Of a DNA stretch of 64,000 bases, positions 1-7,910 are shown in pieces (the stretch's first letter is position 1; each line of letters opens with the position of its first letter). The stretch comes from Pantoea rodasii (lineage in GTDB: Bacteria > Pseudomonadota > Gammaproteobacteria > Enterobacterales > Enterobacteriaceae). The stretch is from contig NZ_MLFP01000003.1 in NCBI RefSeq assembly GCF_002095465.1, forward strand, positions 248,001 to 312,000, written 5' to 3'. The position numbers and the translations under genes were made by a program. The notes below the pieces were generated by a model that searched no databases, was not told the DNA's origin, and saw nothing but the letters and a program-made list of their open reading frames with translations.

Positions 1-802
1 GCGTGGAACGCTTGTCTACTGATTGCCCTTCATTCAACTCTCTGAACTGCTGAATGCTGGCGGTCGCCGCTGAGCGTAATAGCTGGACATCGTTGGACAC
101 CGTCACCAAATCAAAGCCCCACTCCGCTGCCTTAGCGGCATACGCAGCTGAACCGTTGTGCAGTCCCGCTTTTTTGCCGGCTCGATGCGCAACGTCAACA
201 ATGTGTTTTATCGCATCGACGATTTCCGGTTCGTCACGGTCAAATCCGGTACGGTATTTTCGCCCGGTCAAACCCAGGGTCAGATCCGCCGGACCAATGT
301 AAACGCCGTCCAGACCGGGCGTCGCCACGATGGCTTCAAGATTATTGAAGGCTTCTGCCGTTTCGATCATGGCAAAGCACACTACGTGATCATCAGCATA
401 TTGACCGTAATCCGCGCCCTCCGCGATGGAGACGCGCGTCGGGCCAAAACTGCGGCTGCCGGACGGGGGATAGCGCACAAAGGAGACCAGCTGCTGTGCC
501 TGTTCGGCAGTATTCACCATCGGACAGATCACGCCCCAGGCGCCCGCATCCAGTGCTTTCATGATGATGCCCGGCTCAAGCCATGGCACGCGAACCATCG
601 GAGCAACACCGCTGGCACGCATGGCCTGCAACATGGTTTTGGCCTCGTCATAACCGACAAAACCGTGTTGCAAATCGATAGTCAGAGAATCATAGCCCTG
701 CTGGGCCATAATCTCGGCGCTGAACGCATTACCGATGCTCAACCAGCCGTTCAACACGGTTTTGTTTTCGTTCCAGCGCGTTTTGATGTTATTGAGTTTC
801 AT
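1..802 (-). CDS. HpcH/HpaI family aldolase (partial, runs off window start)
   Basis: Class II pyruvate-type aldolase that cleaves 2-keto-3-deoxy-type acids into pyruvate (or a related keto acid) plus an aldehyde. The start is the ATG at 802-800 and about 267 codons are in the window with no stop, so the 3' end is cut by the edge; family members are usually 255-270 residues. Family motifs are visible: TIDLQHGF near residue 40, the MVRVPW arginine near 70, the metal-binding glutamate in AMIETAEAF near 147, and the aspartate in IGPADLTLG near 172. The stop of the upstream aldehyde dehydrogenase is only 9 bp away, so the two are co-transcribed. The substrate cannot be read from sequence; placement next to iolD/iolE suggests a sugar-acid intermediate from a cyclitol. 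Confidence 0.9.
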   Translation of the reverse strand, partial: MKLNNIKTRWNENKTVLNGWLSIGNAFSAEIMAQQGYDSLTIDLQHGFVGYDEAKTMLQAMRASGVAPMVRVPWLEPGIIMKALDAGAWGVICPMVNTAEQAQQLVSFVRYPPSGSRSFGPTRVSIAEGADYGQYADDHVVCFAMIETAEAFNNLEAIVATPGLDGVYIGPADLTLGLTGRKYRTGFDRDEPEIVDAIKHIVDVAHRAGKKAGLHNGSAAYAAKAAEWGFDLVTVSNDVQLLRSAATASIQQFRELNEGQSVDKRST

Positions 803-811
803 CCCTGCTCC

Positions 812-2245
812 TTACACTACGATCTGGGCTAATTTGACGTTCATATAGTCGTGAATGCCTTCGCTACCGCCTTCACGCCCCATTCCGCTGGCTTTGATGC
901 CGCCGAACGGCACTTCTGCCGCAGCCAGCGCATAGCTGTTGATGCCCACCATGCCGGATTCGAGTTTGGCTACGGCTTCGCGAATACGTGCCGGATCTCG
1001 GGTAAAGGCGTAAGCGGATAATGCGAAAGAGGAGTTATTGACGCGTGCCCACAAATCTTCATGGTCAGTAAACGAAGTGATGGCGGCAATCGGGCCAAAG
1101 TTCTCTTCGGCAATCGCCAGTGCATCGTCGGGTACGTTGGCCAGCACGGTGGGGGCATAGAAGTAACCGCCATTGATATCAAGGCGATGACCGCCCGTGA
1201 CCACTTTTGCACCTTTATCACGTGCATCTGCGACTATGGCCTCAATAGCCTGCAGGCGACGGGGGTTGATCAGCGGGCCCATTCCCGTGCCTTCTTCCTG
1301 GCCATAACCTACTTTGATCTTGTTGGTGCGATTGGCAAACCCTTCAACAAAGGCCTCATACAGACTTTCGTGAACGTAGAAGCGGTCAGCGGTGACACAA
1401 ACCTGTCCGCAGTTGGCAAATTTCGTCGCCACTGACAGGTCCAGAGCCTTTTCAAGATCGGCATCGTCAAACACGATCACCGGGGCATTACCGCCCAACT
1501 CCATGCTCAATCGTTTAATCGTGGCCGCCGAGTCGCGGATCATCTGCTGGCCGAGTTGGGTTGAGCCCGTGAGTGATACTTTCTTCACCACCGGAGAGGA
1601 GATTAAAGGCTCGTAGGTATCGGCTGTTGGCCCTACGACCAGGTTGGCAACACCAGCAGGAAGACCGGCTTTACGCAGGCACTCAAAGATCAGCATGGCG
1701 GAGCCCGGCACTTCGTTAGAAGGACGCAGTACCACGGTACAGCCCGCCGCCAGCGCGGGAGCCAGTTTTCGTGCCACCAGCACCACCGGAAAATTCCATG
1801 CAGTAAAGGCTGCCACCACGCCCACAGCCTCATGCGTCACTTCGCACCGGCCACCCGGTACGCGACTTTCAACGACACGACCATAAATACGACGCGCCTC
1901 TTCGGCATACCAGACGAACTGATCGATGGACAATTCCCACTCACGCCTGGCCTGGGCAACCGGCTTACCGCTCTCTTTGGAGATGGTGAGAGCCGCGTTG
2001 GCGGTGGCAGCGACCATTTCACGTGCAACGGCCTGTAATAAGTCCGCGCGCAGCCACGCTTGGGTGTTTTTCCAGCCTTCAAGGGAACGCTCAGCACTGG
2101 CCAATGCGGCCAGGGTATCTTCAGCCGAAGCCGCGGGAATGGTTCCCAACAGTTGCCCATTACCCGGATCGGTCACCCGGACCGGTTCTTTGCCGTTACC
2201 TCGACTCCACTTGCCATCAATAAACTGTCCAAAATTGTCGTACAT
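812..2245 (-). CDS. NAD(P)-dependent aldehyde dehydrogenase, succinate-semialdehyde dehydrogenase-like
   Basis: A 477-residue soluble aldehyde dehydrogenase that oxidises an aldehyde to the acid. The catalytic cysteine lies in NCGQVCV near residue 285 and the general-base glutamate in MELGGNAP near 250; the nucleotide-binding LTGSTQLG and the AWNFP motif are also present. An AGGAG-type ribosome site precedes the ATG at 2245. It is the first gene of a two-gene unit with the HpcH/HpaI aldolase, divergent from the RpiR regulator. The closest family resemblance is to GabD/SSADH-type enzymes, but the context suggests it oxidises the aldehyde released by the adjacent aldolase. That substrate assignment is inference. 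Confidence 0.9.
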   Translation of the reverse strand: MYDNFGQFIDGKWSRGNGKEPVRVTDPGNGQLLGTIPAASAEDTLAALASAERSLEGWKNTQAWLRADLLQAVAREMVAATANAALTISKESGKPVAQARREWELSIDQFVWYAEEARRIYGRVVESRVPGGRCEVTHEAVGVVAAFTAWNFPVVLVARKLAPALAAGCTVVLRPSNEVPGSAMLIFECLRKAGLPAGVANLVVGPTADTYEPLISSPVVKKVSLTGSTQLGQQMIRDSAATIKRLSMELGGNAPVIVFDDADLEKALDLSVATKFANCGQVCVTADRFYVHESLYEAFVEGFANRTNKIKVGYGQEEGTGMGPLINPRRLQAIEAIVADARDKGAKVVTGGHRLDINGGYFYAPTVLANVPDDALAIAEENFGPIAAITSFTDHEDLWARVNNSSFALSAYAFTRDPARIREAVAKLESGMVGINSYALAAAEVPFGGIKASGMGREGGSEGIHDYMNVKLAQIVV

Positions 2246-2381
2246 GGTTAACTACTCCTTTGGCATCTAAATCGGGCCCGGCTAAAACGCCTTGCTGGCC
2301 TGAATGAGCTGGCGATTGCTTATCGCTTAAGCGGGATAAGAACCCTGGATAAGCACTGATGATTGCAATAGTAGGATCACA

Positions 2382-2397
2382 GCAACAAAAATTGCAA
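2382..2397 (-). promoter_or_regulatory. Putative RpiR operator, copy 1 (upstream of aldehyde dehydrogenase/aldolase unit)
   Basis: Read on the minus strand this is TTGCAATTTTTGTTGC, a 15/16 match to the motif before the regulator gene and closely related to the one before iolD. It sits about 137 bp upstream of the aldehyde dehydrogenase start. An extra ATTGCAAT lies at 2362-2369. Its role as the binding site of the adjacent RpiR protein is inference from the recurrence. Confidence 0.45.
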
Positions 2398-2405
2398 TAT
2401 GAGCC

Positions 2406-2436
2406 ATTTCATCCTAAAAACTTTTAGGAATGAAAT
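2406..2436. promoter_or_regulatory. Near-perfect dyad in the divergent promoter region
   Basis: Arms at 2406-2419 and 2422-2436 are complementary except for a single bulged base. The dyad lies between the divergent aldehyde dehydrogenase and RpiR genes. It could be an operator or a hairpin in a 5' leader; no poly-T tract follows, so a terminator is less likely. The rest of the 2246-2664 gap holds AT-rich DNA with repeated ATTGCAAT-like elements and no gene. Confidence 0.35.
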
Positions 2437-2598
2437 TTATATTGCATAGAATCAATGAGTTATGATGTGTTTCGATAACTTGCGTCAGTGCAGAGAGAGA
2501 AATTTAAAATGAATTCTTAGAGTGCTATCACAAAAATCGTGAAGATATTTTCCATCGTCGCAACGAATGCGTTAGAACTAGTTGCATGGAAGTTCTTA

Positions 2599-2614
2599 TT
2601 GCAATTTTTATTGC
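2599..2614 (+). promoter_or_regulatory. Putative RpiR operator, copy 2 (upstream of regulator gene)
   Basis: TTGCAATTTTTATTGC, two TTGC half-elements one helical turn (12 bp) apart, 51 bp upstream of the regulator's ATG. It differs by one base from the copy before iolD at 3657. The position suggests autoregulation. Confidence 0.45.
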
Positions 2615-2664
2615 GAAAGACAGTTTGAAATTCAGAAAGGCAATGCTTTAGAGGTGTGCCGAAC

Positions 2665-3600
2665 ATGACGAAAGTAAGCAAAATTAAGTCGGCTGCCCCT
2701 CCCTTGCCGCATGAAACGTATGAGCAGGTCGTTAACGATATTTCAGAGCGATATGCAAAGTTATCCGAACGTCACAAACAGGCGGCGCGTTATATCACGC
2801 AAAACCCAAATACTGTCGCGCTCGAATCGATCAATGCGGTTGCCGCAAAATGTGGCTTGCACCCTTCTGTGCTGGTGCGCTTTGCCCAGGTTTTTGGTTA
2901 CAGCGGCTTTAAGCAAATGCAAAGCGTGTTTCAGTCACGTCTGGCCACCGCTGCCCCAGGCTATAACGAGCGGATTAATGCGCTGGAAGCTGATTTACAG
3001 AAGAACGAACAAAAAGGCAGTGCGGGTTTCCTGCAAAGCCTGGTGATCCGCGATATCGCAACATTGCAGGAGCTGCTGCAGAACGTGACGGAAGCTGACC
3101 TCGATCACGCCGCCAGCCTGCTAAAAGATGCCGACACCATTTATCTGATTGGTCAGCTGCGTTCAGAACCAATTGCGATGCTGTTGCGCTATCTGTTTAC
3201 CATGTTAAATCGCAGAGTAGTGCTGCTCGATGCCGCTGGCGGGCTGGCGCCGCAGATGGCAAAAAATATGCGTGACAATGACGTGCTGATGGCCATTTCC
3301 TTCCGTCATTATGCAAAAGAAGTCATCGCGATAGCGGATGAGGTGCACGCCAGAGGTTTGCCGATTATCGCCATTACCGACAGTACGCTGTCGCCGCTAG
3401 CGAAAAATGCGCGGGTTTTATTTACGGTGCCAGAAGAAGAGTACAGCTTCTCACGTTCACTGGCCGCACCGGTTTGCCTTGCGCAGAGTATTGCCATGGC
3501 GCTGGCGAGTGCGATGCATCCAGAAAAAACGCAGCCGCGCATTGAAACAATTACAGAACGGGAACAGGCAGATTTAACGCGTAAACGCTCCCGCGCTTAA
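2665..3600 (+). CDS. MurR/RpiR family transcriptional regulator (IolR-type candidate)
   Basis: 311-residue regulator with an N-terminal RpiR helix-turn-helix (about residues 25-100, including ESINAVAAKCGLHPSVLVRF) and a C-terminal SIS sugar-phosphate-binding domain (about 140-280, including DTIYLIGQLRSEPIAML). The ATG at 2665 is preferred because GAGG at 2651-2654 is well spaced for it; the GTG at 2656 would be too close. RpiR proteins usually repress sugar or cyclitol operons and release DNA on binding a phosphorylated intermediate; IolR of Salmonella belongs to this family. The gene is followed by iolD-iolE-SDR and preceded by the divergent aldehyde dehydrogenase/aldolase unit, and similar motifs occur before all three units. 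Confidence 0.88.
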   Translation: MTKVSKIKSAAPPLPHETYEQVVNDISERYAKLSERHKQAARYITQNPNTVALESINAVAAKCGLHPSVLVRFAQVFGYSGFKQMQSVFQSRLATAAPGYNERINALEADLQKNEQKGSAGFLQSLVIRDIATLQELLQNVTEADLDHAASLLKDADTIYLIGQLRSEPIAMLLRYLFTMLNRRVVLLDAAGGLAPQMAKNMRDNDVLMAISFRHYAKEVIAIADEVHARGLPIIAITDSTLSPLAKNARVLFTVPEEEYSFSRSLAAPVCLAQSIAMALASAMHPEKTQPRIETITEREQADLTRKRSRA

Positions 3601-3619
3601 TAGGTAACAAAGTTATCTC

Positions 3620-3643
3620 TTATCCCTTGCTGGGGAGGGATAA
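3620..3643 (+). terminator. Possible weak hairpin after the regulator gene
   Basis: TTATCCC at 3620-3626 pairs with GGGATAA at 3637-3643 across a 10-base loop just past the regulator stop. No clear T-tract follows, so termination is uncertain. Confidence 0.25.
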
Positions 3644-3656
3644 CTGCATGCTGAAT

Positions 3657-3672
3657 TTGCAACTTTTATTGC
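3657..3672 (+). promoter_or_regulatory. Putative RpiR operator, copy 3 (upstream of iolD)
   Basis: TTGCAACTTTTATTGC, 15/16 identical to the copy at 2599-2614 and with the same 12-bp spacing of TTGC elements. It lies 81 bp upstream of the iolD start. Confidence 0.45.
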
Positions 3673-3752
3673 CACTTTATCCATCAGGCAAATAACGTTG
3701 TTGATAGAAACCATGATGCTGTTATTAGCGTCCCATAAGAGTGAGTGACATT

Positions 3753-5588
3753 ATGGCTACCATTCGTTGCACAACAGCTCAGGCGATTGTTCGCTACCTG
3801 AGCAATCAGTTTACGGAAGTGGACGGGAAACGCGTTCCATTGTTTCCTGGGGTCTATGGAATTTTTGGCCACGGCAACGTGACCTGCCTGGGTGAGGCAC
3901 TTGAAGCCGTGCAAGATACGTTGCCCACCTGGCGAGGTCAGAATGAACAGTCGATGGCTTTTGCCGCCGTTGGCTTCGCCAAAGCCATGGTACGTCGTCA
4001 AATTATGGTGGTTACCGCGTCGATTGGTCCGGGAACCACCAATCTGCTGACGGCCGCAGGCGTGGCGCACACCAGCCGTTTGCCGGTGCTGATGATTTGC
4101 GGTGACAGTTTTGCGCGCCGTGTACCCGATCCGGTCATGCAACAGGTCGAGCATTTCAATGACCCAACGCAAACCGTCAACGATGCATTCAAAGCGGTGA
4201 CGCGCTATTGGGATCGCATCACCTGGCCTGAGCAGATTCTCTCCTCCTTGCCGCAAGCTGTCGCCACCATGCTCGATCCGGGCGACTGCGGTCCTGCATT
4301 TATTGGCGTGTGCCAGGACGTGCAGGAAATGGCTTATGACTATCCCGAAGCCTTCTTCCAACCGCGCGTGCACAGCATGCCGCGCCCGCGTCCCGATACA
4401 CAGCTGCTGGCTCGCGCCAAAGAGACCTTGCTGCGCGCTAAGCGCCCTCTGATCATTTCAGGCGGCGGCGTGCGTTACTCGCAGGCAGAACAGGCGCTGG
4501 AGCAGTTCGCGCAGGCCCATGGCATTCCGGTGGTGGAAACCATTGCCGGTAAAGGGGCATTTACCCACGATCATCCGCTGCACATGGGACCGGTTGGCAT
4601 TCTGGGGTCAACCTCGGCCAATGAACTGGCAGGCAATGCGGATGTCATTATTGCCGTTGGCACACGCCTGATGGACTTTGTCACCGGATCCTGGACGGTA
4701 TTCGATGACAACGCGCAGTTTATTGCGCTAAACGCCGCACGTTTTGATGCGCACAAACACCGGGCGATTCCGCTGGTGTGTGACGCGCGTGAAGGTCTGA
4801 TTGAACTGGATGCGGCACTGAAGGGATGGAAGGTTGACAGCAGCTGGCTCGAACGCGGCCGCAAAGCCTTTGCCGGATGGAATGATCTGATTGCATCGCG
4901 TCAGGAACGCACGCAAACCGCAGGCGATCCCACTTACGCGCAGGTTATCGGCGTAGTCAACGCGCAGGCAGCCCCCGAAGATTACATCATCAGCGCTGCG
5001 GGTGGCTTACCTGGCGAGCTGGTCAAAGGCTGGAAGGTCAAAAATCCAGGCACCTTTGACTGTGAGTTTGGTTTCTCCTGTATGGGGTATGAACTGTCCG
5101 CGGGCTGGGGCGTGGCGATGGCCGAACAGGACCGTGATGTGTTCGTCATGATTGGCGACGGCACCTACATGATGATGAATTCTGACATCTACTCCAGCGT
5201 GCTTTCTGGTCATAAATTCATTTTGATCGTATGTGACAACGGCGGTTATGCGGTGATCAATCGCCTGCAAAATGCCAAAGGCGGCGCATCCTTTAATAAC
5301 CTATTAAAAGACTGCCGCGTTCAGGAACCCTTCCCTGTTGATTTCGTTGCCAATGCGCAATCAATGGGTGCGCTGGCACGCAAAGTGAACTCGCTGGATG
5401 AATTGCAGGAGGCGATCGTTTGGGCGAAAGCGAACGATCGCACTACGGTGCTTACGCTGACCACCAATGCCTTTGACTGGACACCGGGTGATGCCTGGTG
5501 GGATGTCGGTGTGCCAGAAGTGAGCGCACGTGAAAGTGTCAATCAGGCCCGCGAAGAGCACGTTGCGGGTCGTAAAATCAACGCGTAG
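3753..5588 (+). CDS. iolD: 3D-(3,5/4)-trihydroxycyclohexane-1,2-dione hydrolase (IolD)
   Basis: Thiamine-diphosphate-dependent ring-opening hydrolase of inositol catabolism that converts the diketone made by IolE to 5-deoxyglucuronate. About 611 residues from the ATG at 3753; an upstream in-frame GTG at 3741 is less likely. The N-terminal pyrimidine-binding domain carries GIFGHGNV and the catalytic-type glutamate region GQNEQSMAFAA. The C-terminal domain has the ThDP/Mg motif GDGTYMMMNSD ending in a conserved NGGYAVI stretch near residue 500. It is slightly shorter than some IolD proteins (about 640) but complete. iolE starts 21 bp downstream. No iolB, iolC or iolG is in the window, so the rest of the pathway is elsewhere or different. 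Confidence 0.93.
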   Translation: MATIRCTTAQAIVRYLSNQFTEVDGKRVPLFPGVYGIFGHGNVTCLGEALEAVQDTLPTWRGQNEQSMAFAAVGFAKAMVRRQIMVVTASIGPGTTNLLTAAGVAHTSRLPVLMICGDSFARRVPDPVMQQVEHFNDPTQTVNDAFKAVTRYWDRITWPEQILSSLPQAVATMLDPGDCGPAFIGVCQDVQEMAYDYPEAFFQPRVHSMPRPRPDTQLLARAKETLLRAKRPLIISGGGVRYSQAEQALEQFAQAHGIPVVETIAGKGAFTHDHPLHMGPVGILGSTSANELAGNADVIIAVGTRLMDFVTGSWTVFDDNAQFIALNAARFDAHKHRAIPLVCDAREGLIELDAALKGWKVDSSWLERGRKAFAGWNDLIASRQERTQTAGDPTYAQVIGVVNAQAAPEDYIISAAGGLPGELVKGWKVKNPGTFDCEFGFSCMGYELSAGWGVAMAEQDRDVFVMIGDGTYMMMNSDIYSSVLSGHKFILIVCDNGGYAVINRLQNAKGGASFNNLLKDCRVQEPFPVDFVANAQSMGALARKVNSLDELQEAIVWAKANDRTTVLTLTTNAFDWTPGDAWWDVGVPEVSARESVNQAREEHVAGRKINA

Positions 5589-5609
5589 GCATTTAACAGG
5601 AGTCATCAA

Positions 5610-6521
5610 ATGCTTAAGGCCAAATTAGGTATTGCCCCGATTGCATGGTCCAACGACGACCTTCCTCAGCTTGGTGGGGACACACCGCTCTCTACCTGTT
5701 TGCGTGAGAGCCACCTTGCTGAATTTCAGGGCGTAGAAACCGGCGGGAAATTCCCTAAAACCAGCGAGCTATTGAAGCCTCTGCTGCGGGAATATCAGCT
5801 GGATCTGGTTTCAGGTTGGTATTCCGGCACTTTGCTGGATAACACCGTAGAAGACGAAATTAAGAAATCGCTGCCACAGATGCAGCTCTTCCGCGACTGC
5901 GGTGCGGTATGTCTGGTTTACGGTGAAACCGCCGGAACGATTCAAAATAAACAGGATGTACCGTTATCCAAACGCCGTCGTCTGTCCGATGCGCAACTCA
6001 TCGAATACGGAAATAAACTTTCTCGTTTCGCTGAGTTCTGCACCGACTTCGGTGTTCCTCTTGCCTTCCACCATCACATGGGAACGGCGATTGAGGATGA
6101 GAATGATATCGATCGTCTGATGGCGGCAACCAGTAAAGACGTTGGGCTATTGTTTGATTCGGGACATCTGACGTTTGCGGGTGTGGATCCGCTCAGTATT
6201 CTGAAAAAACACGGCAGTCGCATCAATCATGTTCACACCAAGGATGTCAGGAAAGAGGTGTTAACTTCACTTGACTGGAATAAAGACAGTTTCCTTGATG
6301 CCGTGCTGAAAGGCGTTTACACCGTGCCTGGCGATGGGATGATTGATTTCGAGGCAATCACTCGCACCCTGGCAGAGATTGGCTATCAAGGCTGGTTTGT
6401 GGTGGAGGCCGAGCAGGATCCTGCCAAAGCCCCGCCACTGGAATATGCACGTATTGGAAATGGCACGCTGCGCAAATGTCTGAGCGCAGCGGGATACACT
6501 ATTGTTGAAGGAATTATCTGA
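5610..6521 (+). CDS. iolE: myo-inosose-2 dehydratase (IolE)
   Basis: 303-residue TIM-barrel dehydratase (xylose-isomerase-like fold) that removes water from 2-keto-myo-inositol to give the cyclohexanedione substrate of IolD. Metal-ligand type motifs are visible: FHHHMGTAIE near residue 152, LFDSGHLTFAG near 180, HVHTKDVR near 210, and VVEAEQDP near 268. A good AGGAG ribosome site precedes the ATG. Its stop overlaps the start of the following SDR gene by one base, showing translational coupling. Length and motifs agree with the family. Confidence 0.93.
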   Translation: MLKAKLGIAPIAWSNDDLPQLGGDTPLSTCLRESHLAEFQGVETGGKFPKTSELLKPLLREYQLDLVSGWYSGTLLDNTVEDEIKKSLPQMQLFRDCGAVCLVYGETAGTIQNKQDVPLSKRRRLSDAQLIEYGNKLSRFAEFCTDFGVPLAFHHHMGTAIEDENDIDRLMAATSKDVGLLFDSGHLTFAGVDPLSILKKHGSRINHVHTKDVRKEVLTSLDWNKDSFLDAVLKGVYTVPGDGMIDFEAITRTLAEIGYQGWFVVEAEQDPAKAPPLEYARIGNGTLRKCLSAAGYTIVEGII

Positions 6522-7329
6522 TGACACAGTTTTCAGGAAAAGTTGCCGTCGTTACCGGTGGAACCCAGGGTTTAGGCGCCGCAATCGCTCGTCACTTTGC
6601 ACAAAATGGCGCGGCTGGCGTGGTTATTTGTGGCCGTAATGAAGCCAAAGGCAAAGAGATTGCCGCCCGGCTGAATGCGGAAGGCGCAACCCGTGTTGAA
6701 TTTGTCCGCGCCGATCTTTCCTCGGTAGAAGACTGCCGCAAAGTGGTGGCGACGACCGATGAAATTTTCAATCGCGTGGATATTTTGGTGAATGCCGGCG
6801 GGATGACCGATCGCGGAACCATCCTCGACACGGAACCCGAACTGTTTGATCAAATGTTCGCTACTAACGTGCGTGGTCCCTTCTTTCTGATGCAGGAACT
6901 ATCAAAGTGATGCGTCGTGAGAAGATTGAAGGCAGCATCGTCAATATCTGCTCAATGTCATCATTGGCGGGCCAACCTTTTATTGCTGCGTACTGCTCTT
7001 CAAAAGGCGCACTGGCGACGCTAACGCGCAACACCGCCTATGCGCTGCTGCGTAACCGTATTCGCGTCAATGGTCTCAATATCGGTTGGATGGCATCCGA
7101 AGGCGAAGATCGCATCATGCGCACCTATCACGGCGCAGAAGAAAACTGGCTTGAAAAAGCAGCGGCAGAACAGCCATTTGGCCGTTTGATTTCGCCAGAA
7201 GAAGTGGCGCGTGCCGTGGCATTTCTTGCCAGCGAAGAGTCAGGGCTGATGAGCGGTTCGATGATCAATTACGATCAAACTATCTGGGGCGCCTATGACC
7301 AGGCGGATACGCCAGACAATCCTCTTTAA
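6521..7329 (+). pseudogene. SDR family oxidoreductase, split by one-base frameshift
   Basis: Short-chain dehydrogenase of about 268 residues, third gene of the iolD-iolE unit. The N-terminal part has the cofactor motif TGGTQGLGAAI near residue 12 and the NAGG motif near 90. The C-terminal part, in another frame from 6907, carries the catalytic serine region ICSMSS and YCSSKGA (Tyr-x3-Lys). The first frame ends at TGA 6908-6910 after ELSK; adding one base near 6900 would restore a continuous ELIKVMRREKIEG reading. Either a sequencing deletion or a recent mutation fits. Likely role: oxidising an inositol isomer or an intermediate for the IolE/IolD pair. Substrate unknown. Confidence 0.85.
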
Positions 7330-7341
7330 TTAAATCTACCC

Positions 7342-7371
7342 GCGGTCAGCTTGTAAACAATGGCTGACCGC
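7342..7371. other. Perfect 9-bp inverted repeat
   Basis: GCGGTCAGC at 7342-7350 and GCTGACCGC at 7363-7371 flank a 12-base loop just after the SDR stop. There is no T-tract, so it may be an RNA-stabilising hairpin or a weak terminator. It argues for the downstream gene starting at 7405 rather than inside the repeat. Confidence 0.4.
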
Positions 7372-7404
7372 AAAACTGTCACTCATCAGTTGATTGAGGC
7401 TTTT

Positions 7405-7764
7405 ATGAATATTCAACAACTCAGTGAGATACACTGTTTTTATACCCATTTCTTAGTAAAAATAAGACAACTCGAAACAAGCCAGGTTTACCGAAAACAA
7501 ACCACCGCCTTTAAGAAGGCTGAATTATCTGAATGGCTTATTCATCACAAATCCGCCAAAACATTTGGTGAGCATGTCCGACATGAGATTTTCCATATGT
7601 TGGATCTGGTTGCATCGGAAGTCACCGTCAGCGACCTTGAGAAGAAAATAGGCAATTTAGAAAGTAATTGTGAAGGCATACGTCTGGAGCTTGAAGACAA
7701 ATTATATTTAAACACCATCAAGCTCACGCCACAACGGCCACGTCGATTTTCAGCAAGCGCGTAA
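7405..7764 (+). CDS. Hypothetical protein, 119 residues
   Basis: Unrecognised small soluble protein. The ATG at 7405 is chosen because GAGG at 7396-7399 lies five bases upstream; an upstream ATG at 7360 overlaps an inverted repeat. The sequence is basic and polar, rich in Glu/Lys, with a helical, possibly coiled-coil stretch near residues 80-105 (EVTVSDLEKKIGNLESNCEG). No signal peptide or membrane segment is seen. Codon use is more AT-rich than the neighbours. A strong terminator follows at 7851, which supports an independent transcript. Function unknown. Confidence 0.6.
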   Translation: MNIQQLSEIHCFYTHFLVKIRQLETSQVYRKQTTAFKKAELSEWLIHHKSAKTFGEHVRHEIFHMLDLVASEVTVSDLEKKIGNLESNCEGIRLELEDKLYLNTIKLTPQRPRRFSASA

Positions 7765-7850
7765 AATGCCTCACACGCCCTCACTTATTAGGGCGGCGTT
7801 GAAATGAATAACGCCATCCTTAACGGAACAAGATATTTGAGCATCAGCTG

Positions 7851-7886
7851 AATATTCAGCATAAAAAATTATGCTGAATATTTTTT
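7851..7886 (+). terminator. Rho-independent terminator
   Basis: A 14-bp perfect stem (7851-7864 with 7869-7882) with an AAAA loop and a T-tract through 7886. It ends the transcript of the small gene at 7405-7764. Confidence 0.8.
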
Positions 7887-7910
7887 CTATAGAGCGTCTG
7901 AATACGCTTC

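Noticed and set aside
54-832. Long open frames on the plus strand over the first 830 bases
   Set aside because: They are antisense to the HpcH/HpaI aldolase, whose motifs are clear on the minus strand; the plus frames show no family and lack ribosome sites.
3684-4373. A 229-residue minus-strand frame inside iolD
   Set aside because: Antisense shadow of a well-supported thiamine-diphosphate enzyme; composition typical of reverse frames in GC-rich coding DNA.
6895-6915. Programmed frameshift in the SDR gene
   Set aside because: No slippery heptamer or downstream structure is visible, and similar one-base breaks in unrelated genes point to errors or mutation.
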